This document shows positions 53,928-57,982 of a DNA stretch of 57,982 bases, in pieces (the first letter of the stretch is position 1; every line of letters begins with the position of its first letter). The notes below the pieces were generated by a model. The model saw nothing but the letters and a program-made list of their open reading frames with translations. It was not told where the DNA came from and searched no databases. The translations under genes and the position numbers were made by a program. The stretch comes from JAUUZT01 sp964654015 (lineage in GTDB: Bacteria > Chloroflexota > Dehalococcoidia > GIF9 > AB-539-J10), in assembly GCA_964654015.1 (NCBI GenBank), contig CAZZHQ010000004.1:1-57982 (forward strand). The letters run 5' to 3'.

Positions 53928-54536
53928 TCATAGATTATAGTCTGTCATATCAGATATAGTGTTATAGATATCCATATCTATCCAATTACACCACAGATTA
54001 TATCCTCGTACCCGAAGCCTTCTATTTGGAGTTATTGAACTGTTTATTCCCACTACTTCAACCTTACAATTTATGATTTGTCTTTTCAAGACAAATTCCA
54101 TAGCTGGAATTAAATCGGTATCAAATGATACCAGTACTCCTACATCATGCAAACAATCAACGGCGAAGGAAACAAAATCAATTGCTAGTGCCACGTCTAT
54201 TCCCTTTTCTTCTGCTTTTATATTAGGCCATTCTCTGGGATATCTTAGTTGCCGGGTGATTATTTGTGCTCCTTTTCTTTCCCATTCAGCACACTGTTTC
54301 ATATGAGCAGCATGTGTTCTAGTATCTCTTGTGGAATCAGGTCTCCCCGAGTATACCCTGACCTCATTCAATGTACGAGTCATACCAGGGGGTGGCTGAG
54401 AGCAAATATAACTAGCTAACTTCATCGGGTCGAATTGCCCATACACATGATTATCAATATCTGAAAAGAAAGCACGTCTGAAAGCATTGTAGAGGTTTTG
54501 TGCATCAATAAACAAAGTTGCCTTTTCAGAGGTCAT
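53928..54536 (-). CDS. NYN-domain (PIN-like) putative nuclease, leftward
   Basis: 202 residues. NYN marks: LFIDAQNLYNAF with D11 and N14, KGIDVALAIDFV (about 111-122) and VLVSFDTDLIPA (about 137-148), giving the acidic residues that bind Mg in PIN-like RNases. No added domain. It is divergent from a second NYN gene across a 230-bp region. Target unknown; RNA cleavage in a defence or toxin role is an inference. Confidence 0.82.
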   Translation of the reverse strand: MTSEKATLFIDAQNLYNAFRRAFFSDIDNHVYGQFDPMKLASYICSQPPPGMTRTLNEVRVYSGRPDSTRDTRTHAAHMKQCAEWERKGAQIITRQLRYPREWPNIKAEEKGIDVALAIDFVSFAVDCLHDVGVLVSFDTDLIPAMEFVLKRQIINCKVEVVGINSSITPNRRLRVRGYNLWCNWIDMDIYNTISDMTDYNL

Positions 54537-54556
54537 TAAATATCCTTAAAAACAAA

Positions 54557-54593
54557 CCTCGCCAATTCCCTACCTAAGCAGGGAACGGCGAGG
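54557..54593 (-). other. Strong hairpin plus U-run in the leader of the leftward NYN gene
   Basis: Arms CCTCGCC...TTCCCT (54557-54571) and AGGGAA...GGCGAGG (54580-54593), with a small internal loop, then TTTGTTTTT on the minus strand. It lies about 20 bp before the start codon and 6 nt after the predicted start point, and resembles a terminator placed in the leader. Confidence 0.75.
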
Positions 54594-54605
54594 AAGATTA
54601 TTTTC

Positions 54606-54634
54606 ATGTTATACAATCAGTATTGTTTTGTCAA
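54606..54634 (-). promoter_or_regulatory. Promoter of the leftward NYN gene
   Basis: TTGACA (54629-54634 on the minus strand), 17 bp, TAACAT (54606-54611); TATAAC at 15-bp spacing is an alternative -10. Start point about 54599. Confidence 0.65.
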
Positions 54635-54675
54635 TCCCTTTTCTAAAGAGTTTTGACAACCATTTCTATTGTTTA

Positions 54676-54704
54676 TTGACAGACGTAGTGCTTTATGATA
54701 CATA
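54676..54704 (+). promoter_or_regulatory. Promoter of the rightward NYN gene
   Basis: TTGACA (54676-54681), 17 bp, TACATA (54699-54704). It faces away from the leftward promoter, 42 bp off. Start point about 54711. Confidence 0.6.
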
Positions 54705-54720
54705 TTATATACTTCTTCCC

Positions 54721-54757
54721 CACCTGCTGGGTGTGATGTATTTCATACTCCCAGGTG
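54721..54757 (+). other. Leader hairpin covering the ribosome site of the rightward NYN gene
   Basis: CACCT (54721-54725) and GGG (54729-54731) pair with CCC (54750-54752) and AGGTG (54753-54757), with a 3-base bulge. The likely ribosome site AGGTGG (54753-54758), 9 bp before ATG 54768, lies in this stem. Confidence 0.55.
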
Positions 54758-54767
54758 GGTGTTTATT

Positions 54768-55367
54768 ATGGTCGCTAAATCTGTCATTTTGTTCATCGAC
54801 GGGCAAAACCTTTTTCGTAGAGCAATGGATGCTTGGAACTCTCCATGTACCACTTGCTACTGTTACCCATCCTATGATGTGGAAAAATTGTCATATGCCC
54901 TTACTAATCGTATTGAGAACAGGGTAATCAAACAGATCAGATTTTATACTGGCATACCGGCTCCCCAATCTGGCCATAATAAGAGTCAATTCTGGCATAC
55001 ATTCTGGACAAATAAACTAAGATACTTGAAAAACAAAGGGGTTTATACGTATAGGGGTAGAGTAAGCCAAGCATCGCAGGAAAAGGGAGTTGATGTTAGT
55101 ATTGCAGTAGACTTAATAAGACTGACTTACGAAAAACAGTATGATGTTGCGATTATTATAAGTCAAGACTGGGATTATGGCCCAGCAGTGAAGCTTGCCA
55201 AATTAGTAGCTAAAGAGCAAGGACGGAGGCTTGATTTTGAGTCTTGCTTTCCCTATGAACCACATATTTCCGCAGATAGAGGTATCCCCGGTACTATGTG
55301 GATAAAGATCGACAAAGCATTATATGACAGTTGCCTTGATTCAAGGGATTATCGTTATACGCCTTGA
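54768..55367 (+). CDS. NYN-domain (PIN-like) putative nuclease, rightward
   Basis: 199 residues from ATG 54768; a GTG at 54759 is too near the ribosome site. NYN marks: ILFIDGQNLFRRA, KGVDVSIAVDLIRL and IIISQDWDYGPAV. It has an unusual CTTCYCYPSYD stretch near residues 25-35 with three Cys. It differs strongly from its divergent neighbour, so the pair is not a recent duplication. Function unknown beyond the nuclease fold. Confidence 0.82.
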   Translation: MVAKSVILFIDGQNLFRRAMDAWNSPCTTCYCYPSYDVEKLSYALTNRIENRVIKQIRFYTGIPAPQSGHNKSQFWHTFWTNKLRYLKNKGVYTYRGRVSQASQEKGVDVSIAVDLIRLTYEKQYDVAIIISQDWDYGPAVKLAKLVAKEQGRRLDFESCFPYEPHISADRGIPGTMWIKIDKALYDSCLDSRDYRYTP

Positions 55368-55456
55368 GTATAATATCTGGCAACAATGGCTCTAAAGGTT
55401 ATGGTATCGTTATACTAAGATCAAGGTAAGAAGTGGTACAACTATTGGGTGATGAC

Positions 55457-55843
55457 ATGTCTGAAATAAGTATAACCTTAGAAATATCGCCATCGTTTAG
55501 TGGCGAATTAAGAATAGAATTATCGGAAGGCTTTCTTTCAAGTAAGGGTAATATTGATTTAGAAAACATCTGCTGTTTTTCAGATGCTCAACTGAAATTA
55601 GAGTTAACAGCAGTTAATTATGACTATTTGTTAGGGAATATCAGGGAAATCACGATACCAGCTATTCCTGATTTTTCCATAGGGCTTGACGGTACCACTT
55701 ATAAAATCACTTTTAGTAATGGGTTCAATCTTGCGAGCTATACGTGGTGGGGAGAATGTCCTAAGGAATGGAATGAATTAGGTAATCTAGCCAATAGGCT
55801 AATTAGTTACGTGCGATCAGCTTATCCCGTTAACAGCGAATAA
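55457..55843 (+). CDS. Hypothetical beta-rich protein
   Basis: 128 residues from ATG 55457; a GTG at 55433 with an AAGG site 6 bp upstream is possible. Not recognised. Alternating hydrophobic residues suggest beta sheets (ISITLEISPSFSGELRIEL), and the C-terminal part has YTWWGECPKEWNELGNLANRL. It follows the rightward NYN gene by 89 bp on the same strand and could be its partner, e.g. an inhibitor, but nothing in the sequence proves it. Confidence 0.6.
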   Translation: MSEISITLEISPSFSGELRIELSEGFLSSKGNIDLENICCFSDAQLKLELTAVNYDYLLGNIREITIPAIPDFSIGLDGTTYKITFSNGFNLASYTWWGECPKEWNELGNLANRLISYVRSAYPVNSE

Positions 55844-55984
55844 CAGATTATTATCGACTAGCCTTTTACAAACAGGCAGGTCAATTATTTACTGCTGCGG
55901 TAGTGCGGGGAGATGAGGACGTATCTGCTTAAGGAAATACCCAATCCGCATTTGTCATTAACACGTGTCAGACCACTAGGGCAC

Positions 55985-56509
55985 TTACCTTGTTGCTTCA
56001 GCGTTCTCATTGAACTGTATTGGTTTTTCATTATATCTACGTGTTGTATCTAAATATACTTCAATTTCAAGTGGCTCGTTAGAAAAGTGTTTTTCAACTA
56101 GCGGTTGTACGTCCTGCCAATAAAGCCCTCCTAGCCCACAACCAAGTGGAGGCATTGCAACCGACTTTAATTCCCATTGCTGGTAATGACTTTTAAGATA
56201 AGCCAATCCCATGTCAATCCACTCAAGGCGTGACTTACCACGCCAATGGTTTTTAGTAGGAAATAGAATTATATGTGGTGTCTTCCACTCAAATAAATCA
56301 AGCTGGACATCTAAATGGCATATCATTAATCGGCCTAGTATAAGTTTGCCGTTCATACATGCCTCTTTGTAAGGGTGCATACACTCTGCAAACCGTATTC
56401 TAAATTCTTTTGCGATCCCCTTTCCCATTACACCTTTGCAGTTGACTGGGTTAATTAAAGCATCTGCTGTACTATGAAAAATATCGCTATGTTCTCTGTA
56501 AGTTATCAT
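55985..56509 (-). CDS. darG: Macro-domain protein (DarG-like antitoxin)
   Basis: 174 residues, a single macro domain. ADP-ribose loops are seen as NPVNCKGVMGKGIA (about 21-34) and MPPLGCGLGGLYW (about 118-130). DarG removes ADP-ribose from thymidine in DNA. Many DarG proteins have a second, toxin-binding C-terminal domain; here only about 25 residues follow the macro fold, so that domain is absent. It lies 11 bp after the DarT-like gene, as in known darTG operons. Confidence 0.82.
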   Translation of the reverse strand: MITYREHSDIFHSTADALINPVNCKGVMGKGIAKEFRIRFAECMHPYKEACMNGKLILGRLMICHLDVQLDLFEWKTPHIILFPTKNHWRGKSRLEWIDMGLAYLKSHYQQWELKSVAMPPLGCGLGGLYWQDVQPLVEKHFSNEPLEIEVYLDTTRRYNEKPIQFNENAEATR

Positions 56510-56520
56510 AATGTCTCTTC

Positions 56521-57294
56521 TTAACTACACTGATAATAGTAATCTGGATCTACAACAATTCTCAAATGCCTCAGGGATACGTTTTTTGTTCTTCTTAGTC
56601 TTTTCGCTATGTCATTACTGCAGACGACTACACGAGAAAAATATTTAGCAGGGACACAATCAGGGACCAATACTTCGGCGGATTTCTTACGCTTATATTC
56701 TGGACTATAGCAATCCTGAGTTTTGATTATTTTCCAGTCGAGTACACTCAAGTCAATCGGCGTACCGTAAAAATTTGTATCTGCAGCTGCCGCGTTACCA
56801 TCAGTGATGAGTATTTCTTGTATTTGAAGAGTTTGAAAAGCATCTAGGTCTATAAATATAAGTTCTTCTTGCTTCAGTACTGGCCCTTTTTTACTGCTAC
56901 TTTGTGTCCAAACGTACTGCATAGGGGTATGCGTAGCAAAATACAGAGGAACATAATCGTGAATATGTTTATCAAAATCTATTACTATTTTATCTCGTTG
57001 CCTTTGTACCGATGAGCTAGCCAAGTTAATATGTTCAATTTCCTCTGCTCGGTTAAATGACAGAATACCATTATCCAATATTGACTGACAGTTCTCAACT
57101 GGGATCATATAGTGAAGATGTTCTACTTCATACTCAGACAGTTGTAGCCTAAGTGCAGAGACATCTGGTGAATCCTGGCCTATATTCTCGGACTTATCTA
57201 GCGATACTCCATGTATATGCTCCAGATGCCAAGCAAGTCCCTTTTCAGTCTTAAAAGGAATGTGACCACAATATGGACACACAATATTAGCCAT
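56521..57294 (-). CDS. darT: DarT-like DNA ADP-ribosyltransferase with N-terminal zinc finger
   Basis: 257 residues from ATG 57294 (GGAG 6 bp upstream). The first 30 residues form a C2H2-type finger: C6, C9, H23, H28. From about 55 comes the DarT fold: HYMIPVENCQSILDNGIL, VPLYFATHTPMQY, ILITDGNAAAADTNFY and KSAEVLVPD with E207 at the catalytic Glu place. DarT adds ADP-ribose from NAD to thymidines in single-stranded DNA, blocking replication. The finger is not part of the known DarT core and may aid DNA binding (inference). Confidence 0.82.
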   Translation of the reverse strand: MANIVCPYCGHIPFKTEKGLAWHLEHIHGVSLDKSENIGQDSPDVSALRLQLSEYEVEHLHYMIPVENCQSILDNGILSFNRAEEIEHINLASSSVQRQRDKIVIDFDKHIHDYVPLYFATHTPMQYVWTQSSSKKGPVLKQEELIFIDLDAFQTLQIQEILITDGNAAAADTNFYGTPIDLSVLDWKIIKTQDCYSPEYKRKKSAEVLVPDCVPAKYFSRVVVCSNDIAKRLRRTKNVSLRHLRIVVDPDYYYQCS

Positions 57295-57456
57295 ATGCAT
57301 CTCCGTCATTATTATAGCACAGCCTAATCGCATAGGAAGTCTAGCTTCAACGTGATTTTTCCCGATAAAACGGTATCACCCTGACTTCTAGTTCTCCAAC
57401 ATAATAAACAGGACTAATAAGACTATCATTGCTCACGAGAAATAACGAGGAGCAGC

Positions 57457-57633
57457 TTATCGTAAGTCATACTGAGCTAAACTCATATCCAATTTTGACG
57501 CTCTCCTTGCCGCTCTCCCGCGAAGGTGCTGATTGTGGTCAATCATAAATCGGGCCGTCAGTAAAACCATCTCGGTCGCTAGCGGATGTGTTTTCAGGAG
57601 TTTTTCTTTATTCAAGGTCGAGCGATCTACCAT
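57457..57633 (-). CDS. Small basic ORF, 58 residues
   Basis: ATG 57633 with GGAG 8 bp upstream; ends at TAA 57457. The reading (MVDRSTLNKEKLLKTHPLAT at the start, LRGRAARRASKLDMSLAQ near the end) looks helical and basic, and is not recognised. It is 162 bp upstream of the DarT-like gene on the same strand. The rest of 57295-57876 shows no gene. Confidence 0.35.
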   Translation of the reverse strand: MVDRSTLNKEKLLKTHPLATEMVLLTARFMIDHNQHLRGRAARRASKLDMSLAQYDLR

Positions 57634-57876
57634 ACCCAGACTCCAGCAGGCATTCTATCATGTTACTTAAAATACAAGATCAAAGATAGTGATACGAGAC
57701 TTTCAAGGTATACCACACTGTAAAAATGATAATATTTTCAGAAGACCTTATTACTAGTCTACTAAACTTTACAAGCACTGTACCACCTGCAAGAGATAAA
57801 ACACTTCAAAAGTACAGTTAGTATTTTGGGCTCTCATGTGATACAATGCGCTCAGACAAGCAAGGATGTGAACGTT

Positions 57877-57982
57877 GTGATTGCCAGAAAGAATCTATCA
57901 ATAGAAGTACCACTTGAATGGTTTACTGTTGAAGAAGCGGCACGCTATCTGAGAGTATCAAAAAGGACTATTTATAAGTGGA
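57877..57982 (+). CDS. Excisionase-type helix-turn-helix protein (5' part, cut by window end)
   Basis: 35 codons are visible from GTG 57877 (or GTG 57868). WFTVEEAARYLRVSKRTIYKW is the start of a MerR/excisionase-type DNA-binding fold found in Xis-like proteins and many small regulators. An AAGGA site lies 10 bp before GTG 57877, and TACAAT at 57842-57847 may be its -10 box. The rest of the gene is outside the window. Confidence 0.7.
   Translation, partial: MIARKNLSIEVPLEWFTVEEAARYLRVSKRTIYKW

Noticed and set aside
54557..54593. Terminator of a gene located upstream of the leftward NYN gene
   Set aside because: No minus-strand gene lies within 1.3 kb upstream; a promoter stands directly before the hairpin, so it belongs to the leader.
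1..57982. CRISPR array or insertion sequence
   Set aside because: No regularly spaced direct repeats and no transposase-like reading frame were found.

Overview
The window looks like a chromosome segment of an uncultured anaerobic bacterium, most probably of the Chloroflexota (Dehalococcoidia-like). This is inferred from the mix of H2 and formate enzymes, a bacterial inositol-phosphate synthase paired with a CDP-alcohol phosphatidyltransferase, a single-membrane style zinc ABC transporter with a lipoprotein binding subunit, and moderate-to-low GC. The taxon cannot be proved from the sequence alone.

Region 1 (0-25 kb) is a redox island. After tRNA-Trp, a molybdenum-cofactor gene (mobA) and a CoA-disulfide-reductase-like flavoprotein come three multi-subunit enzymes. 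The first is a leftward hoxEFUYH-like NAD(P)-linked [NiFe]-hydrogenase with its own maturation protease; its HoxF is fused to an NfnB/GltD-type NADPH module and its HoxU is NuoG-sized. The second is a rightward group 3b (sulfhydrogenase-type, beta-gamma-delta-alpha) [NiFe]-hydrogenase plus protease. The third is a leftward NuoE/NuoF/FdhA formate dehydrogenase with Cys at the Mo site. Between the two hydrogenases lie three tandem paralogous Cys-rich 'two-CW' genes and a NarL/DegU-type two-component pair. Together these genes would interconvert H2, formate, NADH and NADPH, with MobA supplying the guanylylated Mo cofactor for FdhA.

Region 2 (25-51.6 kb) is mostly housekeeping. It holds a decayed E1-alpha dehydrogenase relic and an FMN-barrel gene broken by an in-frame TAG; purF-purM-purH; rpsO-pnp; dapB-asd-dapA; purA and inositol-lipid genes; nusA-ylxR-infB-rbfA; dtd; a Fur-family regulator with a zinc-type ABC transporter; nadA-nadB-nadC; yajC and miaB.

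Region 3 (51.7-58 kb) is an accessory defence-like island. It holds an AbiE type IV toxin-antitoxin pair behind a near-consensus promoter, a 93-bp inverted-repeat element, two divergent NYN-domain (PIN-like) nuclease genes that share a promoter region and have hairpins in both leaders, an unassigned small protein, a DarT/DarG-like DNA ADP-ribosylation pair whose toxin carries an N-terminal zinc finger, a 58-residue small ORF, and at the right edge the start of an excisionase-type helix-turn-helix gene. No CRISPR array, rRNA or insertion sequence was seen.
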